A stretch of DNA of 6,409 nucleotides, taken from NCBI GenBank assembly GCA_020253595.1, contig JADCBH010000255.1, forward strand, positions 1 through 6,409, given 5' to 3'. The notes under the pieces were generated by a model, which saw nothing but the letters and a program-made list of their open reading frames with translations, was not told the origin of the DNA and searched no databases. The stretch comes from Brevundimonas sp. (GTDB lineage Bacteria; Pseudomonadota; Alphaproteobacteria; Caulobacterales; Caulobacteraceae). A program made the position numbers and the translations under genes. Of the stretch, positions 1 through 6,375 are shown one piece after another. Position 1 is the stretch's first letter; the number at the start of each line of letters is the position of its first letter.

Positions 1-80
1 CCGGTGCCGACGGTCCGAAAGAGGTCCAGCAGGTCAGACAGGTTTGAGGTCGAAGCCTCAGGCTCGGGGATTTGGGTCAT
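1..80 (-). CDS. 5' end of an unidentified gene, cut by the window edge
   Basis: A minus-strand frame opens with ATG at 80 and stays open to the window edge, giving about 26 residues that begin MTQIPEPEAS and continue with the leucine-rich stretch NLSDLLDLFRTVGTG. I do not recognise the family from this fragment. No good Shine-Dalgarno sequence precedes the ATG. A short tandem-like repeat lies 29-76 bases upstream, and that arrangement would fit the first gene of an insertion sequence. The residues do not resemble the usual N-terminus of an IS21 IstA transposase, so the identity stays open. It could also be a short chance frame, because GC-rich DNA has few stop codons. Confidence 0.35.
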   Translation of the reverse strand, partial: MTQIPEPEASTSNLSDLLDLFRTVGT

Positions 81-108
81 GGCACCAGTCAGGGTCGAGA
101 CCGGCATG

Positions 109-156
109 CGGACAAGCGGAGTCTTGTCCGGACACGCTGAAATCGCGTCCGGACAC
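109..156. repeat. Short direct repeats of GTCCGGACA, possible insertion-sequence end
   Basis: GTCCGGACAC occurs at 126-135 and again at 147-156, exactly 21 bases apart. A degraded third copy (CGGACA, 109-114) lies about 20 bases before the first. Each full copy contains the palindrome GTCCGGAC. Read on the minus strand, the block starts with TGTCCGGAC and repeats inward toward the reading frame that starts at 80. Insertion sequences of the IS21 type have terminal repeats that start with TG and recur several times inside each end, so this could be such an end with its outer boundary near 155-156. The other end and any target-site duplication lie outside the window. An operator array for a regulator is the alternative. 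Confidence 0.45.
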
Positions 157-181
157 CAAGGCTCTGTTTAGGTGCAGTGAC

Positions 182-598
182 CTAGGCCCAAGCCTGGGGG
201 GTGAACCGTCGTTCGCCGACGATCACGCCAAGATCCCTCAGCAGCAGGCCATCAACAGGTCGCGTCACATGGGCTCGGCGGATCGTTTCGAACTGGTCTG
301 CGATGGCCTCGTATCCGCCTGGGTCAACGTAGCCGACCTCGACGATGAAATCGAAGTCAGCCTCGCCGGCATCGGCGGCGTGAAGGACCGCGTGGGTGAA
401 CAGACCGGCGTCTATGGCGGCTCGATCCATCACCAGCCAGTTGAGCGCGATGAACTGACCCAGACGGTCTTTCTGGCCAGGTAACGCCTTCAGCAGGGTA
501 TGAACGACCACGCCGGGCCGAACCTGGCTGCTGGCGCTTCCGGCCAGCAGCGTGGCTGTGCCAGCGACGCCACCGGCCAGCAGGCTACGCCGGTCCAT
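182..598 (-). CDS. Small Tat-exported protein of unknown function, coupled to gltA
   Basis: This 138-residue protein begins MDRRSLLAGG. The twin arginines at residues 3-4 are followed by SLL and a hydrophobic stretch to about residue 20, as in a short twin-arginine (Tat) signal peptide. Cleavage is plausible near residues 22-25 (ASS/Q), and no lipobox cysteine is present. The mature part of about 113 residues has a strand-helix pattern (VVVHTLLKALPGQKDRLGQF, later FDFIVEVGYVDPGGYEAIAD) that recalls small ferredoxin-like alpha/beta-barrel proteins. That fold is my inference, and I recognise no specific family. The start is well supported: AGGAGG ends 6 bases before the ATG. The ATG directly follows the gltA TAA stop, so ribosomes finishing gltA can pass straight to this gene. 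Export to the periplasm, possibly after folding in the cytoplasm, is expected. Confidence 0.8.
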   Translation of the reverse strand: MDRRSLLAGGVAGTATLLAGSASSQVRPGVVVHTLLKALPGQKDRLGQFIALNWLVMDRAAIDAGLFTHAVLHAADAGEADFDFIVEVGYVDPGGYEAIADQFETIRRAHVTRPVDGLLLRDLGVIVGERRFTPQAWA

Positions 599-1903
599 TT
601 AGCCCCTCCTCGATTGAATCGGCACGTAGTCGCGCTGGGTCGGGCCCGTATAGAGCTGGCGCGGGCGGCCGATCTTCTGGCTGGGGTCGGCCATCATTTC
701 CTGCCATTGGGCGATCCAGCCGACCGTGCGGGCCAGCGAGAACAGCACGGTGAACATCGAAGTCGGGAAGCCCATCGCCGACAGGGTGATGCCCGAATAG
801 AAGTCGACGTTCGGGAACAGCTTGCGCTCGATGAAGTACTCGTCGTTGAGCGCGATCTTCTCCAATTCCTTGGCGACCTGGAACAGGGGATCGTTGGGGT
901 CACCGACGGCGGCCAGCACCTCGTCGGCGCTCTCCTTCATCACCTTGGCCCGCGGATCGTAGTTCTTGTACACGCGGTGGCCGAAGCCCATCAGCTTGTA
1001 CTTGCGGTCCTTCACCCCGGCGATGAACTCCGGGATCTTCTCTGGCGAGCCGATCTCCTTGAGCATGTTCAGGGCCTCTTCGTTGGCACCCCCGTGCGAG
1101 GGGCCCCACAGGCAGGCGATGCCGGCGGCGATGCAGGCGAACGGATTGGCCCCCGAAGAACCGGCCAGACGCACCGTCGAGGTCGAGGCATTCTGCTCGT
1201 GGTCAGCATGCAGGATGAAGATGCGATCCATCGCCTTGGCGAGGATCGGGTTGACCTCATAGTCCTCCGCCGGGACGGCGAAGCACATGCGCAGGAAGTT
1301 CTCGGAGTAGGTCAGCTCATTGCGCGGCGACACGAAGGGCTGGCCGATATGGTACTTGTAGGCCCGGGCCGCGATCGTCGGCATCTTGGCGATCAGGCGG
1401 ATGGCCGAAATCTCGCGCTGGCGAGCGTCGTGGATGTCCAGGCTGTCGTGATAGAAGGCCGACAGCGCCCCGACCGCGCCGACCATGATCGCCATCGGGT
1501 GGGCGTCGCGACGGAAGCCGTCGAAGAAGCGATCGAACTGGGCGTGCAGCATGGTGTGGCGCGTGACCACGGTCTCGAAGGCCTCAAACTCGGCCGCCGT
1601 CGGCAGTTCGCCGTGCAGAAGCAGGTGACACACCTCCAGGAAGGTCGACTTCGACGCCAGCTGGTCGATCGGATACCCGCGGTGCAGCAGGGTGCCGGCA
1701 TCGCCGTCGATGAAAGTCAGGCCGCTTTCGCAGGCCGCGGTCGAGGTGAAGCCGGGGTCGAAAGTGAAGGCGTCGGTCGCGCCATACAGCTTGCGGATGT
1801 CGATGACGTTGGGCCCCGTCGAGCCCGACAGCACCGGCATTTCGACGGTCTTGCCCTCGTAGGTCAGGGTCGCCGTACCGGCGGGTTTGGACACTTCGCT
1901 CAT
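599..1903 (-). CDS. gltA: Citrate synthase (type II, E. coli-like)
   Basis: The enzyme condenses acetyl-CoA and oxaloacetate to citrate, the entry step of the TCA cycle, in the cytoplasm. The 434 residues align closely from end to end with E. coli GltA (427 residues). HADHEQNASTSTVR lies at 232-245, the catalytic His in GPSHGGANEE is residue 270, the second His in GFGHRVYKNYDPRA is residue 309, and the catalytic Asp in PNVDFYSGI is residue 367. They correspond to His264, His305 and Asp362 of E. coli. I chose the ATG at 1903 (MSEVSKPAGT) because AAGGGG (1910-1915) sits 6 bases upstream. A GTG at 1948 and an ATG at 1918 in the same frame lack this support. E. coli Cys206, linked to NADH inhibition, is Ala212 here. 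The gene follows gltX by 67 bases in the same direction and runs straight into the Tat-signal gene. No convincing promoter is visible in that gap, so cotranscription with gltX is possible. Confidence 0.97.
   Translation of the reverse strand: MSEVSKPAGTATLTYEGKTVEMPVLSGSTGPNVIDIRKLYGATDAFTFDPGFTSTAACESGLTFIDGDAGTLLHRGYPIDQLASKSTFLEVCHLLLHGELPTAAEFEAFETVVTRHTMLHAQFDRFFDGFRRDAHPMAIMVGAVGALSAFYHDSLDIHDARQREISAIRLIAKMPTIAARAYKYHIGQPFVSPRNELTYSENFLRMCFAVPAEDYEVNPILAKAMDRIFILHADHEQNASTSTVRLAGSSGANPFACIAAGIACLWGPSHGGANEEALNMLKEIGSPEKIPEFIAGVKDRKYKLMGFGHRVYKNYDPRAKVMKESADEVLAAVGDPNDPLFQVAKELEKIALNDEYFIERKLFPNVDFYSGITLSAMGFPTSMFTVLFSLARTVGWIAQWQEMMADPSQKIGRPRQLYTGPTQRDYVPIQSRRG
605..610 (-). promoter_or_regulatory. 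Ribosome binding site inside the gltA 3' end
   Basis: AGGAGG on the minus strand lies 6 bases before the ATG of the small Tat-signal protein and is part of the last codons of gltA (Ser-Arg-Arg-Gly). Placing a near-perfect Shine-Dalgarno inside the end of gltA, with the stop and start codons touching, supports translational coupling of the pair. Confidence 0.75.
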
Positions 1904-1970
1904 CAGGCGCCCCTTCATGCTGGACTGGGTGCGGGCGGCGGGAGGCACCGGCCCGAAAACTTACGCACGT

Positions 1971-3389
1971 TCACTTAGTCTGTTGCAGCGCATCATCCAA
2001 GCGCCCGAGAGCCTCTTCGCGTCCCAAGGCCGAAAGGATGCGCGCGATGTCGGGCGAGACGAGGCCGCCGGTCAGCGCCGCGCGCATCGGCGGGCCGATC
2101 TTGCCGAATCCCACGCCTTCTTCCTCGGCGAAGGCTTTCAGTTCGACTTCCAGGGCGAAGACGTCCCAGGACTGAAACAGGCCCAGGCGATTGCGCAGTC
2201 GCGCGATGCGCCCGGCGGTTTCGCCCGACAACAGAGCTCGTGCCTTTTCGTCAAGGATCAGCGGGCGTGTGGCGAGGACGAAGGCGGTCTGGTCCGCAAG
2301 CTCGGTGAGGGTCTTGGCCCGGTCCTTCACGAAAGGCATGGCCTGTTGCAGCCGCGCTTCGTCGCCTTCGCGCAGGGGGCGGCCGACAGCGAGATGGGCG
2401 TCGAGCGTCAGCTTGGCCAGACGATCGTCGGCGGCCAGCCGCAGCCAGTGGGCGTTGACGTGGGCCAGCTTGTCGAAGTCCAGCCTGGCCGGCGCCTTGC
2501 CGACGCCGTCCAGGTCGAACCACTGGCGCGCCTGCTCGTCCGAGAACCGCTCCTCGTCGCCATGCGCCCAGCCCAGCCGGGCCAGATAGTTGCGCATGGC
2601 CTCTGGCAGATAGCCCATCTCGGCATACTCATGGACCGCTTGGGCACCGTGGCGCTTGGACAGCTTGGCTCCGTCCGGACCGTGGATCAGGGGGATGTGG
2701 GCGAAGACCGGACGCCGCCAGCCGAGCGCGTCGTAGATGAGGCTCTGGCGCGCGGCATTGTTCAGATGGTCGTCACCCCGGATGACGTGGGTCACGCCCA
2801 TGTCGTGGTCATCCACGACCACGGCGAGGTTGTAGGTCGGGGCTCCGTCTGAGCGCAGGATGACGAGGTCGTCGAGCGCCGAGGTCTCCCAGCGCACGGG
2901 GCCCTGAACGGCGTCCTCGACCACCACGGCCGTGTCGAGCGGGCGGCGGAAGCGGACGGTGTGGGGCTTTGCCAGGTCGTCGACCGTCGGCTCGCGATCG
3001 CGCCAGGGAGAGACGAACTCGCGGCCCTCGGCCTTCGCTGCGTCACGCAGGGCACCGGTTTCCTCGGCGGACAGGAAGTCGCGGTAGGCGTGGCCGGTTT
3101 CCAGCAACTGGTCGACGACCGCGCGGTGTCGATCGGCGCGGGCGAACTGGAAGACGGGCTCCTCGTCGGCGAACAGCTCCAGCCACGACAGGCCGTCGAA
3201 GATCGCCTTGACCGCGTCGTCGGTGGAGCGCTCGCGGTCGGTGTCCTCGATCCGGATCAGGAACTTACCGCCGCGGCCTTTCGCGTAAAGGTAGTTGAAC
3301 AACGCCGTTCTTGCGCCTCCTATGTGGAGGTAGCCGGTCGGCGAGGGGGCGAAGCGGGTGACGACGGGCGTGGAGGAGGCTGCAGGCAT
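1971..3389 (-). CDS. gltX: Glutamyl-tRNA synthetase (class I)
   Basis: This enzyme attaches glutamate to tRNA(Glu). In bacteria without glutaminyl-tRNA synthetase, one such enzyme also misloads tRNA(Gln) for later amidation by GatCAB. The predicted 472 residues match the usual length (E. coli 471). The N-terminal motif TRFAPSPTGYLHIGGARTAL contains the class I HIGH signature as HIGG (22-25). RIEDTDRERS follows at 46-55, and the KMSKS signature appears as KLSKR (242-246). The C-terminal helical part should bind the anticodon. The zinc-binding cysteines known in E. coli GltX are absent, and the protein has no cysteine at all. The ATG at 3389 places the catalytic motif at the normal distance from the N-terminus. 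A GTG at 3437 would add 16 residues unlike the family. No clear Shine-Dalgarno precedes 3389, so a short or leaderless 5' end is possible. Sequence alone does not tell me whether it also charges tRNA(Gln). Confidence 0.96.
   Translation of the reverse strand: MPAASSTPVVTRFAPSPTGYLHIGGARTALFNYLYAKGRGGKFLIRIEDTDRERSTDDAVKAIFDGLSWLELFADEEPVFQFARADRHRAVVDQLLETGHAYRDFLSAEETGALRDAAKAEGREFVSPWRDREPTVDDLAKPHTVRFRRPLDTAVVVEDAVQGPVRWETSALDDLVILRSDGAPTYNLAVVVDDHDMGVTHVIRGDDHLNNAARQSLIYDALGWRRPVFAHIPLIHGPDGAKLSKRHGAQAVHEYAEMGYLPEAMRNYLARLGWAHGDEERFSDEQARQWFDLDGVGKAPARLDFDKLAHVNAHWLRLAADDRLAKLTLDAHLAVGRPLREGDEARLQQAMPFVKDRAKTLTELADQTAFVLATRPLILDEKARALLSGETAGRIARLRNRLGLFQSWDVFALEVELKAFAEEEGVGFGKIGPPMRAALTGGLVSPDIARILSALGREEALGRLDDALQQTK
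3372..3379 (+). promoter_or_regulatory. Ribosome binding site that fixes the comEC start
   Basis: GGAGGAGG lies 8 bases before the ATG at 3388. This strong Shine-Dalgarno favours 3388 over the in-frame GTG codons at 3358 and 3370. On the opposite strand the same bases encode gltX residues just after its start codon, so this stretch serves both genes. Confidence 0.8.
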
Positions 3390-5550
3390 GGGGGCGGGGT
3401 CCGATCGGGTCGCCCTTATACCGCCCGATGCCGCCACGCCTAGTGTGTCGGAGCGCGTTGCTGGCTGGCTGAGGGATCAGGCGGCGGCTCAGACCCTGCG
3501 GTGGCGACTTTGGGCTCCGGTGGCCTTCGGAGGCGGGGCGGCGATCTACTTCGCTTTGAAGACCGAGCCGCCGCTTTGGCCCTTGGTGCTCTTCGCGGCG
3601 TTGACGTCGATGATCTGGCTGGTGGCGCGGCGGCTGGGAGCACGGCGGGCCTTGACGCTGCCCTTGATGCTGCTGGCGTGCCTCGCGTTGGGCTTCGCGG
3701 TCTCCAAGGTCAGAACCGACAGGGTGACGGCCCCGATCGCGCCAGCGATGGCTGAGCCGACGATTGTCGAGGGCTGGGTGCTGGACGTCGACAGTCCGGG
3801 CGACCGGGGCCACCGGGTCGTGCTGGCACCGGTGCGCATCGGGGGCCTGGCACCGGAGGAGACGCCGATCCGGCTCAGAGCCACCGTGCGGGGCGAGCCG
3901 CCGCGGCCGGGCGAGGCGATTCGCCTTTTCGCCATCCTCAATCCGCCCCCGCCTCCGGCCAGTCCGGGGGCTTACGACTTCGGGCGCAACGCCTTCTTCC
4001 TCGGCATGGGCGGGACGGCGTTCGGGCTGGGGGAAACACGGGCGGTGGTGCTGCCCGAGCCGCCGGAGGGGCTGAAGCGGACCATGGCGATCAATGCGGC
4101 GCGGTTCGCCCTGGCGGAGCGGATCGTGGCGCGGCTGGGCGAGCGGACCGGAGGGATCGCAGCGGCCATGGTGACGGGGCACGAGACCTGGATCGCGCGC
4201 GAGGACCTGGACGCCATGCGCGACAGTGGGCTGGCCCACATCCTGTCCATCTCGGGCCTGCACATGGCCATCGTGGGCGGGTTCGTCTTCTTCGGCGTGC
4301 GACTCGGCGTGGCGGCATGGCCTTGGCTGGCGCTGCGAAGCAACGGCAAGAAGATCGCGGCGGTCGCAGGCCTCATCGCCGTTTGGAGCTATCTGGTTGT
4401 GTCCGGTGCGCCGCCGCCGGCCCAGAGGGCAGCGATCACGGCCTCGGTAGCCTTCGTGGCCATTCTGCTGGACCGGCCCGCGATCACCATGCATGCGCTG
4501 GCAGTGGCGGCGATGATCGTCCTGCTGATCCAGCCCGAGGCCATCGTCACCCCGGGGTTCCAGATGTCGTTCGCGGCGACTGCGGCACTGGTCGCGCTGG
4601 CCGAGAGCTGGCCACCCCGACCGAGAGACATGGAAGTGCCCTGGCCGATCGCGGCGGTTCAGAACACGCGGTACTGGCTGGTCGTGGCGGTGGTGGCCAG
4701 TCTGGTCGCGGGCCTGGCGACGGGACCGTTCGCGATCCAGCATTTCAACCGCGCGGCCGTTTATGGGCTGGTGGCCAATCTGGCGACCTCGCCCATCGCC
4801 GACTTCGTGATGATGCCGATGCTGGCGCTCGGGGCGGCGCTGGAGCCGTTGGGGCTGGGCGCTCCTTTCTTGTGGGTCGCGGGCAAGGGCGTGGATGCGA
4901 TGCTGGCCGTCGGTCACTGGACGGCGGGACTGCCGGGAGCGGTGGTGACGGTGGCGAGCGCTCCGGATTTCGTGCTGCCCATCGCATTCCTTGGTGTGCT
5001 GTTCGTCTGCCTTTGGAGAGGGCGACTGAGGTGGCTCGGTCTGCCATTCGCCTGTGCGGTGGTGCTGTGGCCAAGAGCGGAGACGCCGACGCTGTGGGTG
5101 GGCGACGCAGGCACCAACGCAGCGTGGAGCGAGGACGGCCGGGCGATAGTGGTGCGGCCGGGGGTGCGGCAGTTCGCGGCGGACCTCTGGTCGCGCCGGC
5201 GGGGGCTGGAGCTGACGCCGAGGCCGGCGGAGGGGTGGGCCTGTCAGCGCACGGCATGTGCGCCGACGGATGGGGCGGAGCCGGTCGCCCTGTGGTGGGG
5301 AAAGCGGGAACCTTCGGCGGTTCAGTTGGATGGACTGTGTCGCGCGGCCGAGGTGGTGAGCGTGCGGGCCGTCGTCAACGCCTTGCCGCCGTCATGCGAG
5401 AACAGGCTGGTGCTGGACGGCGTCGATTTCGCGCGGGGCGGGGCGGTCGAGCTCTGGCGCAGCGGGGACGGCTGGCGGACGCTTTGGACAGCGGACGTGC
5501 GCGGCGACCGGCCGTGGAGCCGGATCGGTAATCCGGATGGAGAGGGGTGA
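3388..5550 (+). CDS. comEC: ComEC/Rec2-family DNA internalisation channel
   Basis: ComEC forms the inner-membrane channel that takes single-stranded DNA into the cytoplasm during natural transformation. The 720-residue product starts with hydrophobic segments at about 41-57, 63-80 and 89-106. A soluble N-terminal domain follows (about 110-225), then a multi-spanning core (about 250-560). The core carries the hallmarks of the family: SISGLHMA (287-294), GAPPPAQRA (340-348) and PGFQMSF (389-395). The last 150 residues (from about 568) sit where Gram-positive ComEC has a metallo-beta-lactamase-like nuclease domain. Here that part contains no histidine, so it cannot be a metal-dependent nuclease of that type. 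It has four cysteines (619, 624, 651, 670) that could pair outside the membrane. As I recall, shortened, non-catalytic C-termini of this kind are common in alphaproteobacterial ComEC. The start at 3388 is set by a strong Shine-Dalgarno. The gene diverges from gltX with overlapping start codons and converges on lexA. Confidence 0.93.
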   Translation: MGAGSDRVALIPPDAATPSVSERVAGWLRDQAAAQTLRWRLWAPVAFGGGAAIYFALKTEPPLWPLVLFAALTSMIWLVARRLGARRALTLPLMLLACLALGFAVSKVRTDRVTAPIAPAMAEPTIVEGWVLDVDSPGDRGHRVVLAPVRIGGLAPEETPIRLRATVRGEPPRPGEAIRLFAILNPPPPPASPGAYDFGRNAFFLGMGGTAFGLGETRAVVLPEPPEGLKRTMAINAARFALAERIVARLGERTGGIAAAMVTGHETWIAREDLDAMRDSGLAHILSISGLHMAIVGGFVFFGVRLGVAAWPWLALRSNGKKIAAVAGLIAVWSYLVVSGAPPPAQRAAITASVAFVAILLDRPAITMHALAVAAMIVLLIQPEAIVTPGFQMSFAATAALVALAESWPPRPRDMEVPWPIAAVQNTRYWLVVAVVASLVAGLATGPFAIQHFNRAAVYGLVANLATSPIADFVMMPMLALGAALEPLGLGAPFLWVAGKGVDAMLAVGHWTAGLPGAVVTVASAPDFVLPIAFLGVLFVCLWRGRLRWLGLPFACAVVLWPRAETPTLWVGDAGTNAAWSEDGRAIVVRPGVRQFAADLWSRRRGLELTPRPAEGWACQRTACAPTDGAEPVALWWGKREPSAVQLDGLCRAAEVVSVRAVVNALPPSCENRLVLDGVDFARGGAVELWRSGDGWRTLWTADVRGDRPWSRIGNPDGEG
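3415..3420 (-). promoter_or_regulatory. Possible -10 element for gltX inside comEC
   Basis: TATAAG on the minus strand lies 25 bases before the gltX ATG, in an otherwise GC-rich stretch. It would give a very short leader, in keeping with the lack of a Shine-Dalgarno sequence for gltX. No good -35 hexamer is found 16-19 bases upstream. The element lies within comEC codons 10-11, where a gltX promoter would have to be because the two genes leave no spacer. Confidence 0.25.
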
Positions 5551-5574
5551 GCGCAGTCGCGTGAAAGTGCTGTT

Positions 5575-5613
5575 CTTGTCATCCCGGCCGAAGCGAAGAG
5601 CCGGGATGACAAG
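5575..5613. terminator. Bidirectional hairpin between comEC and lexA
   Basis: CTTGTCATCCCGGC (5575-5588) and GCCGGGATGACAAG (5600-5613) form a perfect 14-bp stem around an 11-base loop. It sits 24 bases after the comEC stop and 12 bases beyond the lexA stop, where both convergent transcripts must end. Neither side has a strong run of T (only GTTTAG on the comEC side), so it is not a textbook intrinsic terminator. The core GTCATCCCGGC...GCCGGGATGAC resembles a palindrome that I recall as scattered between genes in Caulobacter-like and related genomes. It may therefore be a dispersed repeat element used as a terminator or RNA-stabilising stem. Confidence 0.75.
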
Positions 5614-5625
5614 TTTAGTGCGAAC

Positions 5626-6318
5626 TCAGTGATAGCGACGGATGAGTCCCACCAGCTTGCCCTGGACCTCGACCTGGTCGGGTCCGAAGATGCGGGTCTC
5701 GTAGTTGCGGTTGGCGGGCTCCAGAGCGATGGAGCCTCCCTTCTTGCGAAGGCGCTTGAGCGTCGCCTCCTCGCCTTCGACCAGGGCGACGACGATCTCG
5801 CCAGAAGTCGCGGTATCTGATTTTTTGATAACGACCAGATCGCCGTCGAGGATACCGGCCTCAATCATCGAATCGCCCTCGATCTCGAGCATGTAGTGCT
5901 CGCCCGCGCCCAGCATGGCTTCGGGTACCGAGTAGCGGCCGTTGTCGCCTTGAAGCGCAGCGATGGGAGCACCGGCAGCGATCTTGCCGACCAGGACCAG
6001 TTCGCGGGTGTCATTGGCGGGCTCAGCCGCCGCACTGCGACCACCGCCCTCGATGACCGCGGGCGTGAAACCCGCCCGGCCACGCGGGGCACCCGCCGTG
6101 GCCTGTTCGGGCAGCTTCATGACTTCGAGGGCTCGGGCGCGGTGGGCGAGGCGGCGAATGAAACCACGCTCCTCCAGCGCCGTGATCAGCCGGTGAATGC
6201 CCGACTTGGACGCCAAATCCAGCGCCTCCTTCATCTCGTCGAAGGACGGCGAGACGCCCGTCTCCTTGATGCGTTCATGGATGAACATCAGGAGTTCGTG
6301 CTGTTTGCGGGTGAGCAT
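5626..6318 (-). CDS. lexA: LexA, SOS-response repressor and self-cleaving serine peptidase
   Basis: LexA represses DNA-damage genes until RecA on single-stranded DNA stimulates its self-cleavage. The 230-residue protein has the N-terminal winged-helix DNA-binding domain (about 1-68, MLTRKQHELLMFIHERIKET at the start, recognition helix near 37-50). A linker of about 35 residues follows, then the C-terminal S24 peptidase domain. The cleavage site is Ala115-Gly116 in VGKIAAGAP. The catalytic serine is Ser150 in EGDSMIEAG and the lysine is Lys188 in EATLKRL. All needed residues are present, so it should be active. The ATG at 6318 gives the normal N-terminus, though the Shine-Dalgarno is weak (GAAGG, 11 bases upstream). 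Two LexA operators lie just upstream, so the gene should repress itself. It converges on comEC across a shared hairpin. Confidence 0.97.
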   Translation of the reverse strand: MLTRKQHELLMFIHERIKETGVSPSFDEMKEALDLASKSGIHRLITALEERGFIRRLAHRARALEVMKLPEQATAGAPRGRAGFTPAVIEGGGRSAAAEPANDTRELVLVGKIAAGAPIAALQGDNGRYSVPEAMLGAGEHYMLEIEGDSMIEAGILDGDLVVIKKSDTATSGEIVVALVEGEEATLKRLRKKGGSIALEPANRNYETRIFGPDQVEVQGKLVGLIRRYH

Positions 6319-6335
6319 CGGAAAGGCCGCCTTCA

Positions 6336-6350
6336 GAACAAGTCGTGAAC
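6336..6350 (-). promoter_or_regulatory. SOS box 1 (LexA operator) in the lexA leader
   Basis: On the lexA strand this reads GTTCACGACTTGTTC, an exact match to the alphaproteobacterial LexA site GTTC-N7-GTTC. It starts 18 bases upstream of the lexA ATG, near or just downstream of the expected transcription start, so bound LexA would block transcription. Confidence 0.85.
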
Positions 6351-6360
6351 CGTTGGCGAT

Positions 6361-6375
6361 GTTCTGTAAGTGTTC
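6361..6375 (+). promoter_or_regulatory. SOS box 2 (LexA operator) over the lexA promoter
   Basis: On the plus strand this reads GTTCTGTAAGTGTTC, a second exact GTTC-N7-GTTC site, in the opposite orientation to box 1 and centred 25 bases from it. It overlaps the candidate -10 element of lexA and part of the spacer. The T after the first GTTC matches the longer form of the alphaproteobacterial site as I know it. Confidence 0.85.

Noticed and set aside
170..198. Short inverted repeats just after the stop of the Tat-signal gene, considered as a terminator
   Set aside because: The stems are only 4-7 bp with a G-T pair, overlap the stop codon and lack a T-run, so I could not support a terminator here.
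44..484. Plus-strand open frame of 146 codons across the left edge
   Set aside because: It overlaps the better supported Tat-signal gene on the other strand, has no ribosome binding site, and changes character along its length.
500..1978. Plus-strand open frame of 492 codons opposite gltA
   Set aside because: The minus strand is unmistakably citrate synthase. The frame is a mirror of GC-rich codon use, has low-complexity His/Arg/Gly/Gln composition and no recognisable motif.
1887..2852. Plus-strand open frame of 321 codons opposite gltX
   Set aside because: It is antisense to the conserved KMSKS and anticodon-binding parts of gltX and shows no family motif.
3265..4917. Minus-strand open frame of 550 codons opposite comEC
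   Set aside because: Its composition is dominated by Arg, His, Gln and Pro, typical of antisense frames in GC-rich genes. The plus strand carries clear ComEC motifs over the same region.
5551..5574. A possible small RNA or extra gene between comEC and lexA
   Set aside because: The gap is only 75 bases and is mostly the hairpin; no start codon with a ribosome binding site or separate promoter is visible.
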